NCBI GenBank assembly: GCA_008508345.1
Contig: QNGE01002436.1
Coordinates: 1 to 64,000, forward strand
Length of the DNA: 64,000 nucleotides
Reading direction: 5' to 3'
DNA from: Paragonimus westermani
Lineage: Eukaryota; Platyhelminthes; Trematoda; Plagiorchiida; Troglotrematidae
Both the position numbers and the translations under genes were made by a program. This document shows positions 12,877-27,100 of this stretch, one piece after another. Position 1 is the first letter of the stretch. Every line of letters starts with the position of its first letter. Under the pieces are notes generated by a model that ran no database searches, had not been told where the DNA came from, and was given only the letters and a program-made list of their open reading frames with translations.

Positions 12877-14420
12877 AAGCTTTGGTTTACACTGTTTTGG
12901 CTAAACCTTTTCCAGTTACTTCCGTAGCTGTTTTACCATCAGTCACCAGCCCTTTGTCTGGTAGGCCTGTCTGATTGTTCGAACGATTATCGGTTGGCAA
13001 CTGATCAATGGTAACCGAGTATGTCCGTTATTTACAGGGTCAAACTCAACTCGATTATCACGTACCAGCAGGTGGGTCAGCTCAATGCGCAGCTGCTGCC
13101 TAAAGTTCAATATACCACATTTATACCATCATATTATCTAATAAATACCGCCCGCAGAATTGTTTTCTACAGCAGACATGCTCAGCTCATACACAGTTGA
13201 CTGCTTCAAATAACCTGATCTGGTAGCCCCAGAGTGAAGTCACCTGACGGATTTGGATCTCCTAACCGTGTATACGACTTTGTTACATGAGGAGGGAGCT
13301 TACACTTCCGGACCAAATGGGAACAACTGAATTATAATGTAAACAAAACCGATAGACCCTTGCTCTCAGTGTACGTTTATTATTCGCAAATCCTGTAATC
13401 GTCCAATGTCAAACCATCGTAAGCCTTAGGGGAACACAAAATGATTAACTAGCTACGGTACAAGTGTCACTCAATACATTTGGGGGAAATTCCGTTGCAC
13501 AGAAGTGCAGATTCCAATTCGTGAAAGCAAAATCACTTCGGAATTCTTGCTCTGTTTTTCTCGTTCAAAAGGACCGAACAGCTAGGCTCTTAATTTCACC
13601 ATCGGCTGTTTTCACATCGACCTATTCAGGTCACCGCAGTTATGGCTATGTCTGTATGACATGTGATCAGTTACTTTGTACCAGTGCGTCAAAGCACAGA
13701 AGTTTGGTCTAGCATTACACAGTGGACATAAGTCATACCGTTGTAGCTGAAATGATTTGTCATATGGAACACAGTACCAAATAACAATAACCAGGAACAT
13801 ATATATGACACTAATGGGATGGGGGGTGAAGAATAAGATAGCAAATGGGGTGGATAACGACAGAACAGAATTATTAAGTCCATGGGAGTCTAAGGTTTAC
13901 ATATAATTGTTTTTGTACACACAACACTGGCTTCAGACGACTAATCGCGACCGCCTCGGCAAAACGCAGGAAACGCGGATTAGCATGGCGTATTATAATT
14001 CTGAATGTTAATTCTGTTTATGAAGGAAACCAACTGTTTCAAAAATGTTATTGTCAAGGTCCAGTGAGAGAAGAAGCAAGTTTTTGGTCGACAGTTTCTA
14101 TATGGAGGTGCTAACAGGGCTTATCGGCCAGTCGTGCTGTGGGTTAGCTACAACAGAATTGCCGCATCCTAATTGTGAATATGGTTTACGTCAGTTTCAG
14201 TTTCTACCGTTAGTCGTACTGCTGCCTCTCCTTTAGCAAGAACACTTTAGCTTGCGTTCTTTTGTTAACCCTGCTCATAGTTTTAGTCAAAATGAGGTTA
14301 GCTAGAGCAAAGCCAATGTGCATAAACATGATTTGAACTTAACTACCTACTAGGGGAACCTATCAGTAGTTCCTCATTTCAGACCAACTTCTATTCTGAA
14401 AACCCAACCACCAACTGTTT
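12877..14420. other. Upstream of the TRIM start; no promoter motif recognised
   Basis: Should hold the TRIM promoter and 5' UTR. No TATA box, CpG cluster or other conserved signal could be assigned. Confidence 0.4.
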
Positions 14421-14530
14421 GACGAGTTTCGCTCTTATTAGAGCTGATCTGTGAGAAGGGATTGGACTGGACAAACGCATTCATAAGAAGTCAACCAGTG
14501 TTACGCAGAAGACTACGGCCAATCAATGCC
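14421..14530 (-). repeat. tRNA-derived SINE fragment, copy 3
   Basis: The plus-strand text GACGAGTTTCGCTCTTATTA, then GGATTGGACTGG, CATTCATAAGAAGTCAACCA and CAATCAATGCC, aligns in order with the 46.8 kb copy. A deletion has removed the stretch between the AGAGCT block and the B-box. The 3' part is missing. Confidence 0.6.
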
Positions 14531-17500
14531 AACAGCACGAGCAGAATGGTACGTCAGCGCGGGGACCAGTCAGGACGGCATGTTGGAAAGTCTCTCTGAA
14601 TGTGAAGACTGCTGTCAAACGTGCGTGATGCTCAAATTGAAATTGACCAAATCCCCGACTACTCATCGGAAATTTGATTGTCACTGAATTATCATTTGCA
14701 TTTAATCGAACAAGTGGAGTTGGGGTTTTCACTCCGTGTAGACGGGGACATAAATTACTGGTGTGTTCTAACAACAGTGTAACTCAAGTCACGGTCAGCA
14801 TGCCGAATACCCTGTCGGAGTTGTGAAACCTGCAGTCAGACGGGGATACCGTTCAAATGTGACGACGAATTGTGTTAATTACAAACTACTTCTGAATTTG
14901 AAAGTAGCTCAAAACGCCCTCCGAAGTTAAACGCAGTTTCCGCCAAGAGGGAATTCACTATTGACAAGTCTGGTAAAAATTTTTATCGTTGTCTGAGTTG
15001 GGCACGATTCATCTCTTCAGAGATCTGTCAAGTCTCAGTGGACTGTAAAAATGTGTACGGAGCATATTCGCCAGATTTTGTTTTCCTATTGTTGTGAATC
15101 CAGAAGGCGGACAACATAAAGGTTACTTTATTGGGGAAACCAACACACTACTTAAGCGTCTGAGCACGACTAGAAACCGAAACACTCATTTGCACACCAT
15201 ACTCTTCTGAGGATACTCCAGTCGCTTTAGACATCATGTATCAGTTCCGTCGTGTAGCGAAAGCCATTATATGTCATTCTGCCCTCCAACGATCCATCCC
15301 GTATCTCTGCCGTATTTATCACGCGATCATCTCGATCCATGCTGCTACTGAATAGTGGTGTGAGTAGTATGGTGCGACCGTCTATCCTCACGACACTATG
15401 TCTGCTTCGGTGTATTAGTCTCGACCGGCGTCAGAATGCAAAAGGGCGTATTCAGTTCTCCATTTGTGTGGTATCACATACAAAAACAAGATATAATATA
15501 CTGGAACAGTGCGTTGCATGACGTATCGTTGACTGTATCTGAATTGATGCTAACTGTTCGTGCCTAAACTGTGGGGGCATTGGTATATATAAACATTACA
15601 TATACAACAATTTCACAATAGAAACTATTGAAAAAATTGTCAGTAGAGGACAAGTAATTGTTGCCTATGACGCTTGAATGGAGCAGTTGTGGTTGGTAAC
15701 GAACCTTTTCTGACAGGTATACATATAAGAAATACAGAATATGCAAGTGAAATGCGTAGATGGACGTCAATTAGATGACGAAAAATTATCAGGTTCAATA
15801 AGGAATTACAAATAAAAATAGATGATTACATTGAAACTATTATGAGAAATTAATTCGACATTACAGTGATTGCAGACAATAACAAACTCTGGCAAGTAGC
15901 GGCGCGTTTGGTTCATAGAAACCGAAGATCACCTAAAAATGATCGCGATTGTAATAGCCCCATAGACTTTTCGATTAAAGCTTTTCTATAAGAAACACTG
16001 TACACGATTTACCCTCTTATTGGAAACTGTCAGTAGGACATATCCGTGTTACGGTCAGAATAATAACTCCAACACAAACCAACTCACCACTATCCTCACA
16101 TAGTGTTTTCTGGGAACAGGTCAGCTAAAATCTACACAGGAATGCAAAGACTACATTCAATTTTGAGTAAGGTAAGGTTAAGTAGCATCTTTCAGAATGA
16201 GCGTTCACAAACGATTGAAGGAGAAGCACACTGTAGCAAGTGACTACTTGTATGGTGGCAGCGATTAGACGTCAATTTTTTGGCGTAACTCTATACTCAT
16301 TAGTCCCTGTCATCTCTTATTGGATACACATTCTTTCTAGACGGAAAAACAGAATGACAGGACGTGGAAACGGGGTTTTTGGCCATTTAAAGAAATGCAT
16401 AATCCGTTGCGGTTACTACCTGTCTGACAAGGCAGTGCTGGTGAGAAATGAACTCAAACCACTCTATTCAATTCCATTTATTCGACACGAAATTCTCGTC
16501 CTAATTTACAATACGGTTGGTGGGATAGCAGATATGCAAATATACTGTGTGTGACTGGAACAATTTAAACGGATAATTGGAGTTGCTGTGCTGTGTATCA
16601 GTGAAACAGTTTGGAGTTGTCCCAGTTTGGGAATCGTATCATGTAGGAACTGAAGCGTGCACTAAGCAAATGCTACCCTAACACTGTGTTATGTCCCATA
16701 AATCATTCTGTACACTTTTTTCCTAAATGCACGCTACGCTTGTCGCATTAAATTTATACGCATTATGCATGTCTAATTGAGCGGACAGTTGTGACCATTA
16801 CTATCTCACGTAGGACGATATATTTCTTTCGTTAGTCCCAATGACATGCGAGACAACAAGTATGGTTGCAAATATTAATATTCACTTTTTACACTACGTT
16901 ATTCGTATTTATGAGCTGTACACTTTTTCAACCGGATTGCCATATCTGAGTCAAAGCATGACAATTCTTGCGTGGTTCGGCAGGGTCGCAGTAATTGGTG
17001 GTACAGCTTTTTTGACCGCCACTCCCTTAGCAATTTTTAGATCCATCGACTACGTTTCGCCTGAATCAAGTCTGCCATAGCAGAACTACTAATGATGTCC
17101 TCATGTTAAGTAAATACAGAACAGAAGCCAAGTGATGGTTGTTTCACAATAAGTTCGTTTCAAATTGCTCTGGGAATAATTCCACCTCGTTGTCTTTGTA
17201 CTTTTCAGATAGCCAATTCTGCTATGATGAGTTTTCGTAGGCTTCAGGGGATAGGCAGAGCTGAAGAACCGGTCAAACACTTTATGAAATGTAACAAGGA
17301 TTTTCTCAGGATTGTAACCATCTTTCATGTACACTTTCAACAATAGCGGAACAATCATTCTGAACAGAATAACTCGAAACCTTAGTAATGTCTTCAGATT
17401 AATAACAGCTCGCTGAATAGCGCTCATGAGCTATTCCATACCGGAACGGGTTCGAGTTGTGAATTTTCTTGAAAATGAAATGTCGCACCCATTTGAATTT

Positions 17501-18489
17501 ATGTGATCCACATGCCCGCTCTAAGTTGTTCATCTACACTAAAGTAGGTATGTGATCTATTCCTTGGTATATAATCTTACGAGACACTCTTCTCTCCCGT
17601 TCTGCAAGAAAAGCTTATTCACCTGAACTACTGGCCAAAAACAAGTTTTTACCGCTCAACACGATCGAAGATATTAGTTTGGCACTTTCCCTTATTGAAT
17701 AAACTGATCACGGAAAATACAAGTTAGAAAACACGAAGCTTATCTTAAGTTCCATTTTGTTGATCATTGAGATGTTGGAGTGGATCAAATAATGATATGC
17801 TCTCTTACTGCTCACATTTCACACATCAGAATAAGATTATCACGTTATGTTTCCCGTTGGGAACGGTATTCTGTTCCGTATGGTTGTATTCTTTGTTTTC
17901 TAAATGCGTGCCCAATCACCAGCGGTCATGTTGTTCACTGGTAAATTTTCCTAGCCTTCTGATCAGATCTCTTAAGTGTTTTCTGTTTTTGTGATCTGAC
18001 AACCGAATTTAACTTTTCCAGTTGTTTGAATACATGGTTTTCCAACCTCTTGGGTAATATGGGCTGTTTGGTTCCAACCTTTGTCCCAAACAGTGTCTCA
18101 AACTTTCCAAAATAATAGTCATTCATGGACGAGTCCACTTACAAATTCACATGTGTCCATACACCTGTGTGAGCTATGATTGTAACTCTGTGGTACGATT
18201 TCTTGGTAATCCACAGTGTATACACAAGAGCTGGAAAAAATTAGACCAACAACCGTTTTATTTTTTCTTCTGAGGAAGCGCTTGTATGAAGTGCTTAATA
18301 TTTATCTGCTGAGATACATCAAGAACTTTTTCACTTCATCTGAGTTGCGCAAAAATGCCAGACGATTATTCCGACGTAAGACATTTCAGTCTTCTAGAGT
18401 ATAAGCTTATAAATTACTTGTGGTGTAGGTAATAATTGTAGTGTTGTACTTTGAAAAAAAATCGATATAGTGTCAACTTAACCTGCCCG
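14531..18489. other. Intergenic, nothing recognised
   Basis: AT-rich, with scattered short frames (longest 108 codons at 17101-17427, minus) without domain resemblance. Confidence 0.5.
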
Positions 18490-19215
18490 CTCAGGGTAGA
18501 AGACGTGAACCGTCTTCATGTATTTGATCACCAATGTCTGCGTTCATTCGCTCGTATCGGGTGACACCAGCGTCTAAGTAACGAAGAGGTTAGAAAGCGG
18601 GTGTTTGGTAGTGACTGCCAAACGTGTACTTTTGTCCAGTCTGTAAGTTTGCACAGGCTTAGATGATTAGGTCATGTATTAAGGATGCCATTTACTCCTC
18701 TTCCACATCGATCACTGTCCGCTCACACTGCGACCGACTGGTGTAAGGTGTGAGGTGGACAAATAATGACCTGGCGTGAGGAAGGGAAATAAGTCGTATA
18801 TCGAGTTCATCTCTCGGGCTTGGGCCCTTGCGACTAACAGAGTCGGTGGTTGGAGAATTTAGGTGAGATGGCGGCTAACCAAGCTCAGTGGCGTGAATGT
18901 TGTCGTTGTTTGGCCGAGTTGTCTGTGAAGTGAGTGCATTTAATGACGCGGGGCAGTGGAAGCCGTAAGGAAGCTGTCTCGCTGATGACGCCTTACTCTC
19001 ACTTGCAGCTCGGTTGTGTTGTTTGCAAGGTGTAGGCACCTTGATGATGAATGTTTGAATTATGGACGTGGTCATTTTCAGTATTTAGGTCCCTTCCCGT
19101 CCCCTTCTTTCTTCCTTCCCTCTTCCAATATAGGATGTGCTTGTTCTTCATGGTTGTGTGGCAGTTAAGCGTTAGTGTGAACCACTGTTGTATTGCTGTC
19201 TGTGATTATGATGAC
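18490..19215 (+). mobile_element. Decayed LINE 3' end, RTE/CR1-like family B, copy 1
   Basis: Translating 18490-18940 gives a recognisable but stop-ridden LINE C-terminus: VEDVNRLHVFDHQCLRSFAR, then LSNEEVRKRVFGSD, SLHRLR-LGHVLRMP, and further on WLENLGEMAANQAQWREC. These motifs are typical of the region after the reverse transcriptase. At least five in-frame stops make it a pseudogene. The 3' UTR follows, with a polypyrimidine run at about 19088-19125 and a tail around 19150-19215 ending near a TGATTATGATGA repeat, as in RTE-type elements. The 5' end begins at the same codon as in the copy at 56.66 kb. Confidence 0.8.
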
Positions 19216-22200
19216 TAATTAGGTCATGGAAAAGGTATGGTTCTTCATTATACACTGGAGTCGGTTTGATGTTTCATTGCGAGCGGACCTCAAAGTAAGT
19301 TTTTCACAAAAGCTATGTAATATGTCCCCCATCGTATAATGCTCTTAGTACTTTGATACGTATCACGCTATATTAAACCAAAGAACTGGTCGATTTTCTG
19401 CGACTTTTCCAGTTCAGGAAATTAAGAGTTGAAGTATGTAGCGGAATACGGTTGTTTTTATTTAGAACGGAGTTAGACCTATTCAAGTTACCTCTGGTCA
19501 AACCAGATGTGTGTATCGAGTTAGGCAATTGGAGGATTCAAACAAGTCGATGTAACCTTTCCTACACTGTGATCATACGTAGATAGACGTTGTCAAAGGG
19601 ATCAAATGGATGAGTGAAGAAATGACAGCATGGGAATGATGACCACTGAGGTGGCCTCAACATCATCTTAAATTATTTCTGAATACACACAAAGTTGGCA
19701 GCTTTATTCCCCTGGAAATTGCACATGGAACTGTTATCAGTGGTACCAGACAACTTACTCCGAATTCCCAATTACAGATCACTTTTTGTCAACAAAGAGG
19801 AAGAAACGTCTAACAGGTGTTCTATTTGGAGCCTGTACCGCAGCACTATTAGACGGTCATATTGAACCATGAGCTTATCAAACTTCTCAGCTGTGATCAA
19901 ACGGTCTGCTTGTCATAGTACATCGTTTACAGTGTGTTAACAGTTTATATAAGAACGTCGCGATTCCGGTTAGACTACACCTTGTAAGGTTAGGTACGGA
20001 AGCTTACAATGTACTTGCCAACATTGTCAAACCTGAACGATCTCATCTGAAATATATGGCGAAATCTCGGTCAAAATTTCCTTCAATCTTCTTGTGAGAT
20101 AGATATCCACACCCACCTTCCAGCCAAACTGGAACAGGACCCAAATGTCACTCAGCAAGCGCAAATACCAGGATGCCACTCTCTCAGTTGTATAAGAGAG
20201 AATACAGTTCCTGTGAAATATGGACTTCCGTCAATGGTGCTTCACACTGCGCATGTCGTGATCCATTAGAAACCACCAGAGGTGACATCGGACAACACAT
20301 CTGTTACTTTTGCGAACTGTGCAAATTTTCACTGCGTTCACTTTGCTCGTTCTATCAAAAACGTTTTCACGATTGCAATCAAAAAGCCCGTTATTCTGTC
20401 ATATATTTCACATCCAGCAGCTAGTAAACAAATTGGAACAAGCAGCCAACTAGAGACAAGTCTGCAATATTGATTATCAAGTTAGCTATCTTCGAAGAAA
20501 GTGCTACCAGACATTCGAAATCTGTCATGCTAGACACCGGTGGTACACATTTATAATAAAAACTGGACATGACCTCCAAGCGTGCATTGTTTAACCGATG
20601 GTATTAAAGAGTAACACATTTTCCAGGGACACCCCAGGTGGTGGATCGCTTCTAAATATTGAGGTTTGACATGCCGCCTCCTTGTACAGCACATCATTCG
20701 AGGGAACGTGCAATCTGACCGACTAGCGAAACCCGGATATACTGGGTCCAGATTGGATTGACGATCTTCAACTGGCTTGACTTATGACCAGCGAGTTGTA
20801 TTCCTGTACCGCCGTTACTGGTGGTCATTTTGAGGTACTGCGAAATTTTTCCACTCAACATGGTGGTCCAACAGAAGCTTGTAGACATCTTTTATAGTGA
20901 AGGTGGATTTCGTAGGACGACAAAATTCTCTTGGCTGCTGGAAGATTGAGGCAAGGTCCATCTTCCGGTGCAAACTACCAGTTGTTAGTGAGGTATTTTC
21001 TACCGTTGACCTGAGCTTGGGATCGTTCACATTAAGCCAGATGAACATTTACATCCACTTCTGTCCCGAAAGGCGTACACACCAAGTCCAGCTGGGACGA
21101 TGCGTTGTTAAACTAGACCTGATAGACGTTTAAGATTAAAGTTCTGTCCTCCTCTGTGAGTTTTTGTTCAATATCCATTGCGAAATGCTCAGGTAGACGC
21201 GTCCTTGTTTTGGCGTTGCGACCATGCACGCAGTATTTTGACAAACGGTGGACACCATACTGAAAAATATCTCGATTGTGACTACCTAACTACACGATAA
21301 CGTCGTGACTGTCGTAGATGAAACTGAACTAATGCAACATACGGTCCTGGTGTTTAATCAGATTTAGGTGTACGGATAAGTGTGATTCCTTATGTGATCA
21401 TTCAAGTGAATGTGGTTCCCTGCTGACTACAACTGCTATCGATCAGAGGCTTAAGATTTCAAGTTTACCGTCCACGTATCTACGATTGGAGGAGATAGGT
21501 AGAACAAAAACCTGATTGAGCGTAACTGGTAGTGAACAACTCAGAAGTGTGTGTAAACTACATTGCACGTTACGGTAGAGTTAGTAACCATGACTACTAC
21601 TTCCGTGACTAGACAGTGTAGTTCAGTAGCCACACAGTACGCAAATGTCGCAAATGACTTCGCAGTTGTTACCGTGCTTCACTCATACTGAATGGTTGAA
21701 GAAAAAGTTCCTCTTTTTGTGGTCTGGACAGAAAAAGCTCTCATCAGATAGACACACCACCCTCTGACCTATCAAAGTCAACACGATCGAACCACTGTCG
21801 TCCAAAATTCCGTTTTCCTTCAAATACAGTTTCACGGAAAACTTTGTCTGATGGTCGCATACATCTTCGGGAAATAGGTGGAATGTGCCCTGATATAAAC
21901 CTCTGCCGAGTGCGATGGGATACCACTGTTAGTGAAAATATTCAGTTTCAGATGTTGATTAGCCGATCCACCTTAGTATAGGCCACGTGTTTCTTCCAGG
22001 AGTGTACATACATGTGTGCGGTTTACGCCGGGCCGGCCACCCGGGAGTACTCTTTTCCAAGAGAGCATTGCACTTTGTGTGTTGGCGACAAACCGCAACA
22101 AACTAATGGACACTGCAATATTTGTCTCCTTGAACGCCAAATGACACTTTTCCGGTTCTGATTCTAGAAGCGTAAAATGGAAACTGGTGGTTTATGTTGA

Positions 22201-23215
22201 TATAGCAGTCAAATGTTGATAACGGCGACATGCACCAGTGATGCCAGACGACTGCAAATAGAGTGATAACATTTCGTTACTTATACTTACCATGTGGGGC
22301 ATTTGTCACTGCAAAGTACTGCTGCAACATTCGTGGTAAGGTATCTTGACCGTTTGTACCGTGCTAGTGGTTGGTTGTGTAAGTCTCAACAGGTTTGGTC
22401 AAATGATAGTCGACGCAAAACTGAGCTCCATAGTGCTCAACCAATGAAGTATTGACAGGCTTGCAAGCCAAATTATTATTATTATCTATTAAACTACCAC
22501 TGACAAAAACAGACTAACCACGAAAATCGACGAAGCAAAAAATAGAACCAACGCCAGTTATTGGCAATACCAGAGAGTAGTACACCAGGTGGCACAGAAC
22601 GATTGCACGGGTACAGGGGTATGATCAGTAGTGAACAGCTACTAAACTGGTACATAATCTGTATTGATGATTTAGCTTGACTTGACTTGCAGACCAACGG
22701 TTACAGTTGGAGTCATCGTGTCAGTGAGCATCATCAGCGTATGTATGAACCAAATATTGATGGAATAGCCAATAGATATTCTGGCTGTCATCGAGTCGGT
22801 CGAGTGACTCTGTCAACAGTCACTTAAACACAGCACCGGTAAGCAGAGGAACGACAAAAAAGACAAGATTAACGGGGAAAACTTACTGGGATAGATGTGC
22901 ACTAAAAATAGACTGGCGAAGCGGGAAACCTAAGAACGGGACAGAAAACATAGCACCTAGATGAATACTCACTGACTTCGTGCAGGTTAGGGGTTGTTTG
23001 GATGTGGTGTAAAAATACCCGATTGCAGCGAAAGTTTTGAATAGAATTTGAGAAGGTCACGATGGAATTCTTCCAACCGGAATGTTCACAACGTTTCCTT
23101 TGTCATGTGTCTATGGAGGATTCAGTTTGTCAGTTAGGTTAATGCAACTGATATTGTGCTTAAACTCGTAGAAACTGTCTGAGCTGCATAGTTATTTAAC
23201 ATACGTGTAAGTGCT
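19216..23215. other. Intergenic, nothing firmly recognised
   Basis: Contains one short GC-rich patch (22022-22055, GCCGGGCCGGCCACCCGGGA) flanked by TGCGGTTT and, about 70 bases on, AAACCGCA. Minus-strand frames near 20.7-21.05 kb overlap one another without a recognisable product. Confidence 0.45.
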
Positions 23216-24110
23216 GTGCCACAATTATCGAAAGTTGGTGGTTCTGCCTATGTACTTCCACCCAAAATTCGCATCGCTGGAGACACTGTGAATGGCTGCG
23301 AGGATTTCTGCTATTTCGGTAGCAACTTGTCGACAGATTTGTCCGTGAACCGCGAGATCAGAGCGCGTGTGGCGAAGGCTAGTGCTGCTTTTGGACGTCT
23401 TGAAACGCGTCTGGAAGAATCACAGCCTGAAGATGGCCATCAAGCTGTGTGTCTACCGCTCAATGGTGCTGTCTATCCTGCTGTACGGCAGTGAGACTTG
23501 GACCCTGTATCAGCGGAACGTGAGCTGTTTGAGCCGGTTCCATGTTCAATGTCTGAGGCGCATCTGGGGTATTCGGTGGCCGGACATTATTCCGAACACT
23601 GAGGTACTGCGGCGAGCGGGCACGGACGGGATGGAAGCCCTGTTGATGCTGAATCAGCTCCATTGGCTCGGTCACGTTCGTCGGATGGGCAATGGCCGTA
23701 TCCCGAAGCAGTTACTGTACGGACAAGTGAAGTCAGGTAAGCGAAATCCCGGTGGCCAGAAGTGGAGGTACCAGGATGTTGTGCAGGTAAGTCTTTCACG
23801 TTGTAACATTGATTTCAGATGTTGGGAAGATTTGGCGTTGAACCGGACGGCCTGGAGGAATACGGTTCGGGCGGGCGTCCGAAAGTTCAACGAGCAACTA
23901 TTGCGTGGTCGCGAGCCGAAGCGTGCGGTACGCAAAGGAACCATCTGTGCCATAGGTCGCGGTGACGTGACTATATGGCGTTGCGATGTGTGCGGCCGCG
24001 AATGCGCTGGCCGTTTGGGNGGATATGTGGTGTGTTGGTGGAACTGCAATTAATGCAGCGCAAGCCAATTGCAGTGATGGCTAAGCGCAGGCGTCCTTTG
24101 GCTTCGGTCA
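23216..24110 (+). mobile_element. Non-LTR retrotransposon (LINE), 3' end: reverse-transcriptase C-terminal region and zinc finger, frameshifted
   Basis: Two overlapping frames (23216-23420 and 23400-24053) together give the post-catalytic C-terminal region of a LINE polymerase protein. It carries IRARVAKASAAFGRLETR, LYGSETWTLY, LRRIWGIRWPDIIPNTEVLR, LHWLGHVRRM and GGQKWRYQDVVQ. A cysteine-rich terminal finger (RCDVCGREC) follows. The frame changes near 23411-23413, consistent with loss of two bases or gain of one, so the copy is inactive. The catalytic reverse transcriptase and endonuclease domains are absent, meaning the copy is 5'-truncated as most LINE insertions are. Base 24020 is an unresolved n inside the finger. 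The stretch to about 24110 looks like its 3' UTR. This is the youngest-looking element in the window. Confidence 0.9.
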
Positions 24111-27100
24111 CTATGACAGGCTAATCCGAATCGGATGCTGCCAACCAATTATTGAAAGTTGGCAAATAGCATGCTACATGAAGAAAGAGTTATATAGGCG
24201 AAGATGTCAGCTGTCCTAATCCATATTTACACTGTGATTTAGACATGTTAGTGTATGCACTCTATAACGTGAACGTGTATAGTGTGACTGTTATGAACCG
24301 CGTAGATGGACAATTGATGCAAAATCACTAACGTGCAGTGTTGACGATAACCCAACTTGGCTACAACGGTTGCACTAATGATCTGGGTTATCACGGACTA
24401 TACGACGACGCAAATGAAGAGGACAAGAAGACAGGGAACCTTCAGCCAAGGGTATGTTTGATCTCAACCAAACGTGTTCAAACACACTGGAAAACTTCAC
24501 CGTATTTATAATGTTCAAACGGAGGCTCATACAGTGGTAAAGAAGAAAAAACAACATCTTTTTGGTTAATTGCGGCATTATCCCAACAGTGTCTGGCATT
24601 GGTCAGCCGTTTTGTATAAACATTCATTTGTGATCACTGTGATCACAGGAAACTAACATTTAAATTGAATTTGATGTCGCACGTTTTGCCACCAAGATGA
24701 ATTTACAACGTAATTGTCGTAAAACATCATCTTATCACCTACAATATGGTACACAATCTGATTAAACAGTTTTAGTTGATCAATCAAGCACAATATTTTC
24801 TGGAGATACTTGTTCGTCTGCGTGCGATCAGAATCACCCTTCTGCAGGAAATGCGGTTGTCAAAATTCCAGCAGGACAATGAATGGGAGATACCTCTGTT
24901 TGCTCGGTTGCAGGTTAACCATAAAATCTTTCGATCAATTTCAGTCAGTGAGCGAAAGGATATACGAGGGCTAAATAAATTAATTCACGTACCTTCCTGC
25001 AACCCACGTGGTTATGACCTCCTGGTTCAGTGAGTAACTGCTGGGCTACAATCTGCGGATTATTCAGTTATCGTGAGTTCTATTCCGTGACGTTCGTGGG
25101 GCCGATGAAACGACTGCTTGCATTCCACCGGTAGTCACTGTTTGCAAAGAAGGTAATTGTGAATCCCGAGACAATCATAGAGATGCTTTTGCATAGGCAT
25201 GTTGTACAGTCCCCTTATACAAGATAGTATACAGTGAGACACAACTCAGTGTCTGTACTCCCGAGTCGTGATGTGGTAGACAAGTAACCGCACTTTGCAC
25301 CACTTAACGACAGGTATAACATAGAAATGGGTAGATTGGCTACTGGCATTTATGCCGCATCAAGTGATCATTAGCCACGATCAAGGGAAGTCAGTGCTAA
25401 CGAGTATTGGGGATTAAATACTGAAACGATTCTGGCAATGCCCTTCAAAGATGGCGTAAGCAGATGGTAAGACCAGTTTGCGAGTATTTGAGTACTAGAG
25501 AATTTGGTTACTATTTCGGGGGCTCCACAAATCTACGTAGGCATAGGAAAATGAACTCAGAGTCCAGTAATCAATTCATACGGGAGGTACCGTGGCAGTA
25601 GAAATGTACCATTAGTTGACCATCCGACAGTTTGTCCCAGCCATCCGTCTTCAAACATATATGCCACTTAATTTGTTCTCTGAACTCTTAACCTTATGTT
25701 TGCGTAATCATGCTGTGTTGACACTGGAATGAAGAAGGAAAATCTACTTATCTGGACTAGGTAGCTGTTAATAAACTTTTAAACGGAACAACACCTGCAA
25801 TCACAAATTAATACAACCTCATTTTTCTTTCCCGTATTATCACCAACTGAAAAATCGTTAAGGGAAGCTGGATCTTCGAGAAGAACCACAAACAGTTGGT
25901 TCAAAAGTGATACCTTGAAAACCGTCGAATATAAGAAAAACTATACGAAGTGGCTATCAAAATTGCATTGAATCAAACGCTTTGCTAGGTGAAATGATCG
26001 ACGTTAGAATTTTCTAACCATCCTTACTGGATGACACTATAAATTATCAAGTTTTTGAAGTCTGATTACGTCTGCAAATATTTAGTTGCTGTTTATTATC
26101 GTCCCATCGCTGATCCGCGCCGGCGTTACTGGGAACAAGTGCATTTAAGTAAATCATATGCCCTCATATTGTATCCTTTCCTACAGGATTTTGCGAATAG
26201 CCAAGTTCCCTCAATATCATAGTTCGGTCATTTTCAACATAACCTTCAAATCTCTAGACATTGAAACGACAAATGCTATTAAATTATAGGAATTAAAACG
26301 TAGATCATGGTCAGTCAGATTGTGTAAACTTTTACTGAACAAAATGTGTCATATAGGTAATTGGTATGTTCCGGTTACAGTAGGTTCCGTGCAAGTTTTT
26401 GGTTGTGAAAAAACTGACGGGCAATAAAGTTTCTCTTCGTGCACTTACAAATGGACGGTTTATTTACAATTTACAGTTCAGGCTGAACGTCTGTTTACGG
26501 AACCTCGAGACTAGACAAAAATGAAGAGTTCTACGACCAAGTTAAACGCAAGTCATTTTCCATTAATATGTTCATCATTTTACGGCTGAAATATCGCGTA
26601 CTTTCATCGAAGCATTCATACACTACAACTCTATATTCTTACCATACTCTAAACAACGCTAACCCATACCTGGTTCTGGCAGCAGAGGGTGGGCCTTTTG
26701 AGGACTGCTGCACATATACATAATGATACTTCCAACACAAATTTCAATCTCAACTGTGTGTATATCCTTCGAAACTAATTTATACCAAATAAGAAAGCTA
26801 GTTTCAATGGAGGAAGTGACCGTTTATGGGTTCGTGTTATTTGCCAATCGCCCGGTGTTTTTTTACTAAACGGAGCAGTGTAAGCAAGTTGAATGTAAGT
26901 CTCTTCGACGCCTCTGAAGGCAACTAACAAAAGCAGTTCCGGAAAGGGATATTCATCGTATCATTTCTAAAAAGAATTTGGGTAATAAAACTTAACCAAC
27001 AGAAACATTGCAACTCGCAGCATGATATTCCCTCTACCTCTGTGACGAAACATCTGGCAAAGTGAATAAGGAGTCAAGCACAGCACAAAGGTAGGCGTAT

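Noticed and set aside
17101..17427. 108-codon minus frame with hydrophobic start
   Set aside because: No domain resemblance, AT-rich codons, and no flanking splice sites or repeats to support it.
20694..21048. Overlapping minus frames that might form a short gene
   Set aside because: Frames are in different registers with no sign of splicing, and no known motif.
23460..24049. Minus-strand open frames at 23.5-24.05 kb
   Set aside because: Antisense shadows of the plus-strand LINE reading frame.
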